From positions 1-43,185 of the forward strand of contig SVLI01000013.1 of assembly GCA_015068035.1 (NCBI GenBank): a DNA stretch of 43,185 nucleotides, in the 5' to 3' direction. The notes under the pieces were generated by a model. It did not search any database. It saw nothing but the letters and a program-made list of their open reading frames with translations, and was not told where the DNA came from. Position 1 is the first letter of the stretch; every line of letters begins with the position of its first letter. The position numbers and the translations under genes are program-made. Below, in pieces: positions 10,164 to 17,288 of this stretch. This DNA is from Oscillospiraceae bacterium (lineage in GTDB: Bacteria; Bacillota; Clostridia; Oscillospirales; Oscillospiraceae).

Positions 10164-10192
10164 ATTGTATCCCATTTTGTCGTGGATTTCAA
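10164..10192 (-). promoter_or_regulatory. Promoter of the trmL-pgk-ansA-tpiA-gpmI-eno operon
   Basis: On the minus strand TTGAAA (10187-10192) and TACAAT (10164-10169) are spaced by 17 bases. The predicted start near 10157 leaves a leader of about 25 bases before the TTG start of trmL. It faces away from the plus-strand promoter at 10259-10287. Confidence 0.8.
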
Positions 10193-10258
10193 TACAGATG
10201 TGCAGAAAAAGCCCTTTTTTATTACTCAAATATACTGTAATCAAAATCATCTGCAGAC

Positions 10259-10287
10259 TTGCAAAGCGCAGGCCGTGGAAGTATAAT
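10259..10287 (+). promoter_or_regulatory. Promoter of the glycosyltransferase / radical SAM pair
   Basis: TTGCAA (10259-10264) and TATAAT (10282-10287) with a 17-base spacer, about 40 bases upstream of the ATG at 10328. Divergent to the glycolytic operon promoter with about 65 bases between the two -35 boxes. Confidence 0.8.
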
Positions 10288-10327
10288 TCAACAGAAGACA
10301 CCCCGCGATGATACAGGAGGAAGAAAA

Positions 10328-11080
10328 ATGGAGACCTTATATATTGTCGTGCCTTGCTATAACGAGGAAGAGGCGCTGCCGGAGAGCGCAAAGCAGCTCA
10401 TGCAAAAGCTTGAAAATCTCACAAGATGCGGAAAAATCTCTGCTGACAGCCGCATTCTTCTGGTGGATGACGGCTCGAAGGACAGCACATGGAATCTCAT
10501 AAGTGATCTTCATGCATCAAATCCGCGTTTTGACGGCGTCCGCCTTTCGAAAAACCGCGGTCATCAAAACGCCGTCATGGCCGGACTGGTCACTTCCCTC
10601 GATTGGGCAGACTATACGATCACCATTGACGCAGATTTGCAGGATGACATCAATGCCATCGACGAGATGGTGGACAGGCGTATTGCCGGCGCGGACATCG
10701 TCTGCGGTGTGAGAAACGACCGTGGAAGTGACAGTTTTCTCAAGCGCCTGACCGCGCAGGGCTACTATGCCCTCATGCGGCTCTTCGGCGCAAGGATTCT
10801 GTATAACCACGCAGATTTCCGTCTGCTCAGCCGCGAAGCCGTCCGGCGTCTGTGCCGCTTTGGCACAGAGGATCTGTTTTTGCGCGGACTCATCACGCGC
10901 TTGGACTTCCCTCTTGAAAAAGTTTACTACGCACGTCTGCCCCGCACCGCGGGCGAGAGCAAATACACGGTGAAAAAGATGCTTCAGCTTGCCGCGAAGG
11001 GCGTCACCTGTGGCCGCATGAAGCCGGCAGACAGCATACAGATCGGACAGCTTTATATCGGTGAGGTGCTCCATGCCTGA
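10328..11080 (+). CDS. GT2 glycosyltransferase, dolichol-phosphate-mannose-synthase/GtrB-like, lacking membrane domain
   Basis: Starts METLYIVVPCYNEEEALPES after AGGAGGAAGAAAA. The catalytic part is a typical family 2 domain: VPCYNEEE nucleotide loop, LLVDDGSKDST (DDGS), KNRGHQNAVMAGL, the metal-binding TIDADLQDD (DAD) near residue 100, and the LPRTAGESKY (R-x-x-G-x-S-K-Y) acceptor motif. GtrB/DPM1-type enzymes move a sugar from a nucleotide donor to a polyprenyl phosphate and usually carry one or two C-terminal transmembrane helices (about 300 residues). Here the 250-residue protein ends about 25 residues after KKMLQLAAKGVT with a polar tail and no membrane segment. No frameshift explains this: the other frames at once encode the next gene, which overlaps its end by eight bases. 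Substrate unknown. Confidence 0.85.
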   Translation: METLYIVVPCYNEEEALPESAKQLMQKLENLTRCGKISADSRILLVDDGSKDSTWNLISDLHASNPRFDGVRLSKNRGHQNAVMAGLVTSLDWADYTITIDADLQDDINAIDEMVDRRIAGADIVCGVRNDRGSDSFLKRLTAQGYYALMRLFGARILYNHADFRLLSREAVRRLCRFGTEDLFLRGLITRLDFPLEKVYYARLPRTAGESKYTVKKMLQLAAKGVTCGRMKPADSIQIGQLYIGEVLHA

Positions 11081-11957
11081 GCGCCTGTGTCTTGACTGTC
11101 CGCGCAAGTGCGCCGCAGAGCGCGGACTTGGCTTTTGCGGCATGGGGGATGAAATCCGCATCGCCCGTGCAGCGCCGCATTTCGGCGAAGAGCCCTGCAT
11201 CAGCGGAACACGCGGCAGCGGCACGGTCTTCTTCTCCGGCTGCAATCTGCGCTGCGTCTTCTGTCAGAATCACGACATCAGCATCGGACGTTTCGGCACA
11301 GAGGTCTCCTCTACCCGACTGCGGGACATTTTCCATGAGCTGCAGGATGCCGGTGTGCACAACATCAATCTCGTCACCGGCAGCCATTATGTGCAGCAGA
11401 TCGCTTCTGCACTTGAGAGTGCCGAGCTTTCCGTTCCGGTTGTGTGGAACAGCTCGGGATATGACAGCGTGGATGCGCTGCGCAGGCTGGAAGGCCTCGT
11501 GCAGATCTATATGCCGGATCTCAAATATCTCTCATCCGCCCTTGCCGAGAGATATGCCAAAGCGCCGGATTATCCCGAAACAGCATGTGCCGCCATTCGC
11601 GAGATGTACCGGCAGGTCGGCCGCTTTGCTCTGAACGAGGACGGTCTACTCCGCCACGGTGTGCTGATTCGCCATTTGGTTTTGCCCGGGGAAATTGACA
11701 ACACACTTGCTGTGATCGACTATGTCGCGGAGAATTATCCCGGTGAGCGCGTGCTCTTCAGCCTCATGAGCCAGTTCACCCCGACTGCGAACTGTCCTCC
11801 GGAGCTGATGCGCACTCTTACGCAGGAGGAATACGACCGCTGTTTGGACTATCTGAGTCTCTCCGATATAGAATGCGGTTTTGTGCAGGAATTATCCTCC
11901 GGCGGCACGGAGATGATCCCGGACTTTGACCTGAGCGGCGTGGAGCCAAGGAAGTAA
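11073..11957 (+). CDS. PflX-like radical SAM protein
   Basis: A 294-residue radical SAM enzyme of the pyruvate-formate-lyase-activase-like PflX group (COG1313). The cluster motif is CNLRCVFC (C-x3-C-x2-C) within FFSGCNLRCVFCQN, near residue 60. An extra cysteine-rich N-terminus (LCLDCPRKCAAERGLGFCG) could hold a second iron-sulfur cluster. Later motifs are NLVTGSHYV, VWNSSGYDS and YMPDLKY. No glycyl-radical enzyme lies next to it, so its substrate is open. ATG 11073 is preferred to an in-frame GTG at 11061 because GAGGTG precedes it. Overlaps the glycosyltransferase stop and ends at a strong terminator. Confidence 0.88.
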   Translation: MPERLCLDCPRKCAAERGLGFCGMGDEIRIARAAPHFGEEPCISGTRGSGTVFFSGCNLRCVFCQNHDISIGRFGTEVSSTRLRDIFHELQDAGVHNINLVTGSHYVQQIASALESAELSVPVVWNSSGYDSVDALRRLEGLVQIYMPDLKYLSSALAERYAKAPDYPETACAAIREMYRQVGRFALNEDGLLRHGVLIRHLVLPGEIDNTLAVIDYVAENYPGERVLFSLMSQFTPTANCPPELMRTLTQEEYDRCLDYLSLSDIECGFVQELSSGGTEMIPDFDLSGVEPRK

Positions 11958-11962
11958 AAAGA

Positions 11963-11996
11963 AAAAAGGCTGTGTCCGATCGGACACAGCCTTTTT
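11963..11996. terminator. Bidirectional terminator, perfect 34-base palindrome
   Basis: Five A, GGCTGTGTCCGA, then its exact complement and five T, centred between 11979 and 11980. It works in both directions for the convergent radical SAM gene (plus) and FAD oxidoreductase gene (minus). Confidence 0.92.
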
Positions 11997-12026
11997 CTGT
12001 TATGATTTGAGTCGATCAGCGATACC

Positions 12027-13490
12027 TTACCAGTTCAGGCCGGCGGCAGCACGGATCTTCTTGGCGCGCTCACTGTCGCGGCCATAGTTGCAGGCCTCGA
12101 GCTCCTCAACAAGCGCCTTGTTGGTGTTCGCCTGACGGGGCAGCGGCACATCCTGCTCTTCGCAGAGGATCGCCTGGACCTTCTTGATGTCCACGGTCTT
12201 GGCGGTGGTGCCATCCTGGCAGGCAACCGCAGCGGCAACGCCGGCGGCCTGGCCGGTCTGCACGCACTGCGGGATGAGCTGCAGAGGCGTGATCGCTTCG
12301 GCGTCGGCGGAGATGTGACGACCCGGGCAGATGAGGTTGTCGATCTGCTTCGGAACCAGGCAGCCGTAGGGAATCTCAACCGGAACCTCGCTGCCGCCGC
12401 ACTGCGTCCAGGCAATGACGTCGTCAAACTCGGTGTTGCAGGCGAAATCAAGGTAGGTCATGTACTTCTCGCCATCCAGACGGCGGGACAGACGAACGCC
12501 CAGCTGCGGCGCCACGTCGTAGAGGTACGCATCCTTGAAGACCTCAGGCAGCGTCTCCTTGCAGTACTCGAGGATGGGACGGATGGACTGACGAACGGTG
12601 AACTCGGTCTCGCGGATATCGTCGAGGTTGATGCAGCTCTTGTCGAGCAGCCAGTTGTTGAACCACAGAATGCCGGAGCGGCCGGTGGAGAAGGGAATGG
12701 TCTTGTAACCGGCGACCTTCCACAGGTCCTGGATATAACGCATGAAGACCTTGGGCTGCTCAATGCGCATACGGGCCATGGGCTCGAAGTTCGCGCCGCC
12801 GACACGCCAGACCAGCGCGGTCTGATTGTCACGATGGTCGAGGTCGAGGATGCCGCACTCGCCGTGGTAGTCGGTGCACTGACCGTAGAGGTCGCCGTCG
12901 CCGGTGGCGTCGATGACGACTCTGGCGTAGATGGCCTTACGGCCTTCCTTGCTCTCAAAGATAACGCCCTTGCACTTGCCATCCTCCACGATGGGCTTGG
13001 TGCCCCAGGCATGCAGCAGGACCTTGATGTTGTCCTTCTGCTCCAGAATCATATCGTCCATCTCGAGCTTGAGCTCGGTGGGCTCAATGTACAGGGTGCG
13101 CAGCGGAGTCATGGGGTCGGTGCGCTCGTTGACGCAGCCCTCATAGGCACGGTACTTGTTGCAGATGTAGGGCACATCCTTGCCAACGTACTTGAGGTCG
13201 GGTCCGATCAGGGTGTCGGGCGCATGCGCGTTCAAGCGGGTGAACCACTCTTCCTGAATACCGCGGATGACGGAATGCTCTTTCCAGTTCAGCGTCGGGA
13301 TCATCAGAACGTATCCTCCGGTGACGTCGCCGCCGAAGTAGCCGTAGCGCTCCATCAGGATGACCTTACCGCCGGCGCGGGCCGCAGCAACAGCCGCAGA
13401 GTGACCGGCAGCGCCGCCGCCGACCACGAGGATGTCGCATTCATCGTATACCGGAATGCTGGTCGCAGGTTCCATATACATTTTGCTCAT
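12027..13490 (-). CDS. FAD-dependent oxidoreductase (FAD_oxidored family)
   Basis: A 487-residue flavoprotein. The Rossmann-type FAD motif GGGAAGHSAAVAAARAG is at residues 24-40, followed by ILMERYGYFGGDVTGGY; RVVIDATGDGD is the second conserved FAD segment, and NLICPGRHISADAEAITPLQLIPQC near the C-terminus binds the flavin. This set matches the FAD-dependent oxidoreductase family often annotated as glucose-inhibited-like or xanthan-lyase-associated; the substrate is unknown. There is no signal peptide. ATG 13488-13490 follows AAAGGAG. The gene is alone between its own promoter and terminator, and its codons are strongly biased (GCC, GTC/GTG, CTC/CTG, CGC), as in highly expressed genes. Confidence 0.88.
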   Translation of the reverse strand: MSKMYMEPATSIPVYDECDILVVGGGAAGHSAAVAAARAGGKVILMERYGYFGGDVTGGYVLMIPTLNWKEHSVIRGIQEEWFTRLNAHAPDTLIGPDLKYVGKDVPYICNKYRAYEGCVNERTDPMTPLRTLYIEPTELKLEMDDMILEQKDNIKVLLHAWGTKPIVEDGKCKGVIFESKEGRKAIYARVVIDATGDGDLYGQCTDYHGECGILDLDHRDNQTALVWRVGGANFEPMARMRIEQPKVFMRYIQDLWKVAGYKTIPFSTGRSGILWFNNWLLDKSCINLDDIRETEFTVRQSIRPILEYCKETLPEVFKDAYLYDVAPQLGVRLSRRLDGEKYMTYLDFACNTEFDDVIAWTQCGGSEVPVEIPYGCLVPKQIDNLICPGRHISADAEAITPLQLIPQCVQTGQAAGVAAAVACQDGTTAKTVDIKKVQAILCEEQDVPLPRQANTNKALVEELEACNYGRDSERAKKIRAAAGLNW

Positions 13491-13514
13491 TGGAATTCTC
13501 CTTTATAATTTGTT

Positions 13515-13528
13515 TATGCTTGCGCATA
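13515..13528. promoter_or_regulatory. Dyad in the leader of the FAD oxidoreductase gene
   Basis: TATGC (13515-13519) and GCATA (13524-13528) form an inverted repeat of 5 bp with a four-base spacer, lying at about +10 to +22 of the predicted transcript. It could be an operator or a small leader hairpin. Confidence 0.35.
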
Positions 13529-13543
13529 GAAATAGTTTTGTTA

Positions 13544-13572
13544 ATTATACCCGCTGCAAATCAAAAAAGCAA
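13544..13572 (-). promoter_or_regulatory. Promoter of the FAD oxidoreductase gene
   Basis: TTGCTT (13567-13572) and TATAAT (13544-13549) on the minus strand, spacer 17 bases. A 6-1-6 palindrome, ATCCGA-C-TCGGAT (13611-13623), lies about 40 bases upstream of the -35 box and may be a regulator site. Confidence 0.75.
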
Positions 13573-13632
13573 GCTTTTTCCACAGAAACATTAGATGCGC
13601 CGCGCTCTATATCCGACTCGGATGCAATAACG

Positions 13633-13671
13633 AAAAAACATCGGGGTGTATGCAAAGCGCCCCGATGTTTT
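13633..13671 (-). terminator. Terminator of the EamA transporter gene
   Basis: AAAACATCGGGG (13635-13646) pairs with CCCCGATGTTTT (13660-13671) over 12 bp with a 13-base loop; on the minus strand the stem ends in six T. It lies directly past the transporter stop at 13679. Confidence 0.88.
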
Positions 13672-13678
13672 CATATTT

Positions 13679-14569
13679 TCAGATTTCGCCTTTCCGTCTG
13701 TGCAGGAAAGAGAGCTTTGTTTCGGAAATCAGCACAGCTGCAAACACCAGCACGAAGCCGACAATCAGCTTGAAGGAGAAACGCTCATGATAGAAAATGC
13801 CCGAAAAGAGCGCGCCAAACACCGACTCAAGCGTCATAATCACAGCGGTCGCCGCGGATGTGGTGTGCTTTTGTCCGAAGATCTGCAAAATATAGCAGAC
13901 CGCAGAGCACATGATGCACAGATAGACAATGGAGAATATTGCCTCGCCGGGGATATGTGTCGGCACAGGTGTTGTTGTAAAGGCGAGAATTGCGGCAAGC
14001 ACGCCCGCAACAGCAAACTGCAGCATCGTGAGCAGAAGTACGCTGCGACCGGCGGCGTATTTTTCAATCACCAGAATCTGCATGGCGAAAAACACGCCGC
14101 AGCAAAGCGTCAGCAAATCGCCGGTGTTCACGCTCAGATCCCGCTCCAGACAGATAAAACCGATGCCGATGATGCAAACGACGGACGCTGCCACATTGTA
14201 GCGATCCGGCCTTTTTTTGTAAAGCGCCCAGCCAAGCAGCGGCGCAATCACACAGTAGCTCGAGGTGAGAAAGGCGTTCTTTCCGGGCGTCGTCAGCGCA
14301 AGTCCGTAGGTTTGCACGATGTAAGCCGCCAGCAGCGTCAAGCCCATAAACAAGCCGGCGATCAGATAGCCTTTATCGATCTTTTTCAGCTCGCGGATGC
14401 TGATCAGGCACAAAAGCACCGCAGCGCCACAGAACCGAAAAGCCAGCACATAAAGCGTCGGCACAAAATCAAGCGTGTTCTTCAGTATGACAAACGAGGT
14501 TCCCCAGATCAGGGTAGAGAGCAAAAGCGCTCCCCTGCCCAAAATCTGCAGTTTTTTATTTGATTCCAT
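13679..14569 (-). CDS. EamA-family (DMT superfamily) membrane transporter
   Basis: A 296-residue protein with about ten hydrophobic helices in two repeated halves, the DMT/EamA pattern. The first half has TLIWGTSFVILK and LTSSYCVIAPLLGW (end of repeat 1), the second LCCGVFFAMQILVIEKYA and VIMTLESVFGALFSGIFYHE (the E-x-x-x-A/G motif of repeat 2). These carriers export small metabolites or take up nucleotide sugars; substrate cannot be told. It lies 21 bases downstream of pcrA and may be cotranscribed with it. The ribosome site is weak (GGACGACACAT before ATG). Confidence 0.9.
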   Translation of the reverse strand: MESNKKLQILGRGALLLSTLIWGTSFVILKNTLDFVPTLYVLAFRFCGAAVLLCLISIRELKKIDKGYLIAGLFMGLTLLAAYIVQTYGLALTTPGKNAFLTSSYCVIAPLLGWALYKKRPDRYNVAASVVCIIGIGFICLERDLSVNTGDLLTLCCGVFFAMQILVIEKYAAGRSVLLLTMLQFAVAGVLAAILAFTTTPVPTHIPGEAIFSIVYLCIMCSAVCYILQIFGQKHTTSAATAVIMTLESVFGALFSGIFYHERFSFKLIVGFVLVFAAVLISETKLSFLHRRKGEI

Positions 14570-14590
14570 ATGTGTCGTCCAAACCGTATT

Positions 14591-17095
14591 TTATATTTTT
14601 TCCATGTGTGCAGCCGCAACGCGGAGCATCAGGCGCTTGCTGCCCGTACCTTCAAAATTGATCTCCACAAGGCAGTCGCCTCCCATCGGCGTCATCTTTA
14701 CGATCACGCCTTCGCCAAAAGCCTTATGCCGCACGGAATCTCCGGTGTGGAAAACCTCCATGAGTGGATTCCCCTGCTTTGGCAGAATCGGCGCGATTTT
14801 TTCGCGTGCCGGCTTCGGCGCATATGTTTTTTCCGTCCGGGGATATGCTCTTTCCTGCTTCCTGTACGGCTCGCGGTAATTCCTGTCAGACCAGTTGTCA
14901 GACCAGCTGTCCGACCAACCGTCCGACCGGCCGTAAGTCCGGTCGTCATCATCGAAAAAGTCAAAGCCCGATGTTGCCTGTTTTCCGCAGCGTTTGAGAC
15001 AGGATTCCGGGATCTCCTCCGTAAAGCGGGACGGCTGCCCGATAATCGTGCGGCCAAAGAGCATACGCTGCCGCGCACAGCTGAGAAACAAGCGCTTCTT
15101 CGCGCGCGTAAGCGCCACGTAGCACAGGCGCCGCTCCTCCTCCATCTCCGCTGCGTCACCGATCGTCCGCTGACCGGGGAAAATCCCCTCCTCCATGCCG
15201 ACGAGGAAAACATTTTCAAATTCCAGGCCCTTCGCAGCATGCATGGTCATCATCACAACGCTGTCTGCGCCTGCGTCATAGTTGTCAATGTCCGTAAACA
15301 GCGCCACTTCCTCGAGAAATCCGCTGAGTTTGGGGTCCTGCGCGTTGTTTACATATTGGATGATGTTCGTTTTCAGCTCGCGGATATTATCGATGCGCAC
15401 TTCGTTTTCCAGAACCTTTTTCTCTTCCAGCGCACGGATGTAACCCGACTGCTCAATCAATTCGTCATAGAGCTCGTCCGGACTGTGGCTTTCGGAAAAC
15501 ACGCGCAGACCCTCGATCATCGCGGAAAACTGCAGGAGCTTTTTAACGGTTCCGCCGTTAAACTCCGGATATTGATCGGCGCGGGAAAGCACATCAAACA
15601 GGCTTTTCCCCTCATCTGATGCAATCGCGCGCAGGCGTTCAACCGTTGTCTGCCCGATTCCGCGCGCCGGAACATTGATGATGCGCGTCAGGCGCAGATC
15701 GTCCGACGGCGTCTCGATCACGCAGAGGTAGGCCAGCATATCTTTAATTTCCGCCCGGTCGAAGAAGCGCGTGCCGCCGATGATGCGGTAAGGAATTCCG
15801 GCCTGCTTGAACGCGGTTTCAATCTGGTTGGACTGCGCGTTCATGCGATAAAGCACGGTGTTGTCATTCCAGCTTCCGCCCTGGGAGACAAGCTCCTGAA
15901 TCGTATCGGCGACAAAGCGCGCCTCATCCAGCTCGTTTCCCGCTGTGTAAAGCGTCAGCAAATCGCCGGGTCCGGCCTCTGTCCAAAGCGTCTTACCCTT
16001 ACTGCCGACGTTGTTGCGGATGACCGCATTCGCCGCCTGCAGGATGTTGCCTGTGGAGCGGTAGTTCTGTTCCAAACGGATCACGCGGGCCTTTGGAAAT
16101 GACTCTTCGAAGCTGATGATGTTTTCGATGGTCGCGCCGCGGAACTTATAGATGCTCTGATCGTCATCGCCGACAACGCAAAGATTTTCCCATCCGCCCG
16201 CAAGGTAGGATGTGAGCAGGTACTGGAGATGGTTAGTGTCCTGATACTCGTCCACCAGTACATAGCGAAACTTTCTCTGATAATAGCTGCGCACCTCTTC
16301 ACAGTCCCGCAAAAGGATGACGGTGTAATAGATCAGGTCGTCAAAATCCATCGCGTTGGCTGCTTTCAGCCTGCGCGCATATTCAGCATACGCCTCGCCT
16401 ATGTTCTTGCGGCCAAGGTCATTGGATGCCCGGGCAGACGCCAGAAATTCCTCAGGCCCCATCAGCGAATCTTTCGCTTTGCTGATCTGATTGAGCACAG
16501 TTTTACAGGGATAGTATTTCTCATCCATATTCAAATCTTTCAGCACGCGCTTCATCACGGCCTGGCTGTCCGAAGTGTCATAGATGGTAAAGCTGCGCTC
16601 AAAGCCCAGGCGCTCGCAGTCCCGCCGCAGAATACGCACACAGGTGGCATGAAAGGTCATCGCCCAAATATCCAATGCACTCTCACCAAGCGCAGCCTCC
16701 AGACGGCTTTTCAGTTCGGCCGCCGCCTTGTTCGTAAACGTAATGGCCAGCACGCGCCAGGGCTCTGCCGGCTCAAGCTGCGCCATAAAGCGCGCGCGCT
16801 CCATTTCCCCCTCGCTGAAATCACCGGAAGCAACGCGCTCCATAAACAGCACGTCCTGTTCCGTGATTGCACAAGGAAGCTCCGGACTATCCGAAGCTCT
16901 GCCGTATTGCAATAGATTCCGGATCCGGTTGATGAGCACCATTGTTTTTCCGCTGCCCGCTCCGGCAAGCAAAAGCAAAGGCCCTTCCGTTGCCAGAACT
17001 GCCTGCCGCTGCATCGGATTGAGGCGGGAAAATTCGCTCTCAATCAGCTTTTTACGCGCAGCTACAAATCTTTCTTCCAGTGATAAACCGGTCAT
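14591..17095 (-). CDS. pcrA: ATP-dependent DNA helicase PcrA/UvrD (SF1A)
   Basis: Unwinds DNA 3' to 5' in repair and plasmid replication and removes recombinase filaments. The 834-residue protein shows motif I LLLAGAGSGKT (about residues 41-51), Ia AITFTNKAA, motif II VDEYQDTNHLQ, III GDDDQSIYKFRGA, IV RLEQNYRST, V MTMHAAKGLEFENVFLVGMEEGIFP and VI EEERRLCYVALTRAKKRL, then a C-terminal RNA-polymerase-binding Tudor-like segment (GDSVRHKAFGEGVIV). Between motifs I and Ia there is an extra acidic stretch of about 45 residues. Near the C-terminus a tandem repeat encodes a run of W-S-D triplets. ATG follows AGGAGAAGAAT. Confidence 0.97.
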   Translation of the reverse strand: MTGLSLEERFVAARKKLIESEFSRLNPMQRQAVLATEGPLLLLAGAGSGKTMVLINRIRNLLQYGRASDSPELPCAITEQDVLFMERVASGDFSEGEMERARFMAQLEPAEPWRVLAITFTNKAAAELKSRLEAALGESALDIWAMTFHATCVRILRRDCERLGFERSFTIYDTSDSQAVMKRVLKDLNMDEKYYPCKTVLNQISKAKDSLMGPEEFLASARASNDLGRKNIGEAYAEYARRLKAANAMDFDDLIYYTVILLRDCEEVRSYYQRKFRYVLVDEYQDTNHLQYLLTSYLAGGWENLCVVGDDDQSIYKFRGATIENIISFEESFPKARVIRLEQNYRSTGNILQAANAVIRNNVGSKGKTLWTEAGPGDLLTLYTAGNELDEARFVADTIQELVSQGGSWNDNTVLYRMNAQSNQIETAFKQAGIPYRIIGGTRFFDRAEIKDMLAYLCVIETPSDDLRLTRIINVPARGIGQTTVERLRAIASDEGKSLFDVLSRADQYPEFNGGTVKKLLQFSAMIEGLRVFSESHSPDELYDELIEQSGYIRALEEKKVLENEVRIDNIRELKTNIIQYVNNAQDPKLSGFLEEVALFTDIDNYDAGADSVVMMTMHAAKGLEFENVFLVGMEEGIFPGQRTIGDAAEMEEERRLCYVALTRAKKRLFLSCARQRMLFGRTIIGQPSRFTEEIPESCLKRCGKQATSGFDFFDDDDRTYGRSDGWSDSWSDNWSDRNYREPYRKQERAYPRTEKTYAPKPAREKIAPILPKQGNPLMEVFHTGDSVRHKAFGEGVIVKMTPMGGDCLVEINFEGTGSKRLMLRVAAAHMEKI
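14889..14936 (-). repeat. Four 12-base tandem repeats inside pcrA (Trp-Ser-Asp repeats)
   Basis: Four imperfect 12-base units of the form (C/T)CxGACCAxx(T/C)GT encode SDGWSDSWSDNWSD in the flexible linker between the helicase core and the C-terminal tail. Being in multiples of three they change length without a frameshift. Unit edges are approximate. Confidence 0.7.
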
Positions 17096-17212
17096 ATTCT
17101 TCTCCTAAAAAGCCCTTGCGCAAAGCAAGCGACTACATTTCACGCACAAATATCTACATAGGCCGGGCGATATAATCCGGCTTCGTATCGTCCGAATTCT
17201 ATCGCCCAGAAC

Positions 17213-17240
17213 AGTATAACATAACGCCGCGAAAAGACAA
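17213..17240 (-). promoter_or_regulatory. Possible promoter of pcrA
   Basis: TTGTCT (17235-17240) and TATACT (17213-17218) on the minus strand, spacer 16 bases, about 115 bases upstream of pcrA. The -35 box lies in the loop of a hairpin (17223-17255). Tentative. Confidence 0.4.
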
Positions 17241-17255
17241 GTCCCCCGCGGCGTT
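17223..17255. terminator. GC-rich hairpin downstream of the metal ATPase
   Basis: AACGCCGCG (17223-17231) pairs perfectly with CGCGGCGTT (17247-17255), with a 15-base loop. No clear T-run follows on the minus strand, so it is an imperfect terminator for the ATPase operon. The 190-base gap to pcrA holds no gene. Confidence 0.45.
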
Positions 17256-17288
17256 TCAAATAAATTCAGAATATTACCCGGATTCGCC

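Noticed and set aside
10980..11080. Frameshift removing the membrane domain of the glycosyltransferase
   Set aside because: The other plus-strand frames give no hydrophobic helix here, and the radical SAM gene starts at once with its own signals, so the short protein looks genuine.
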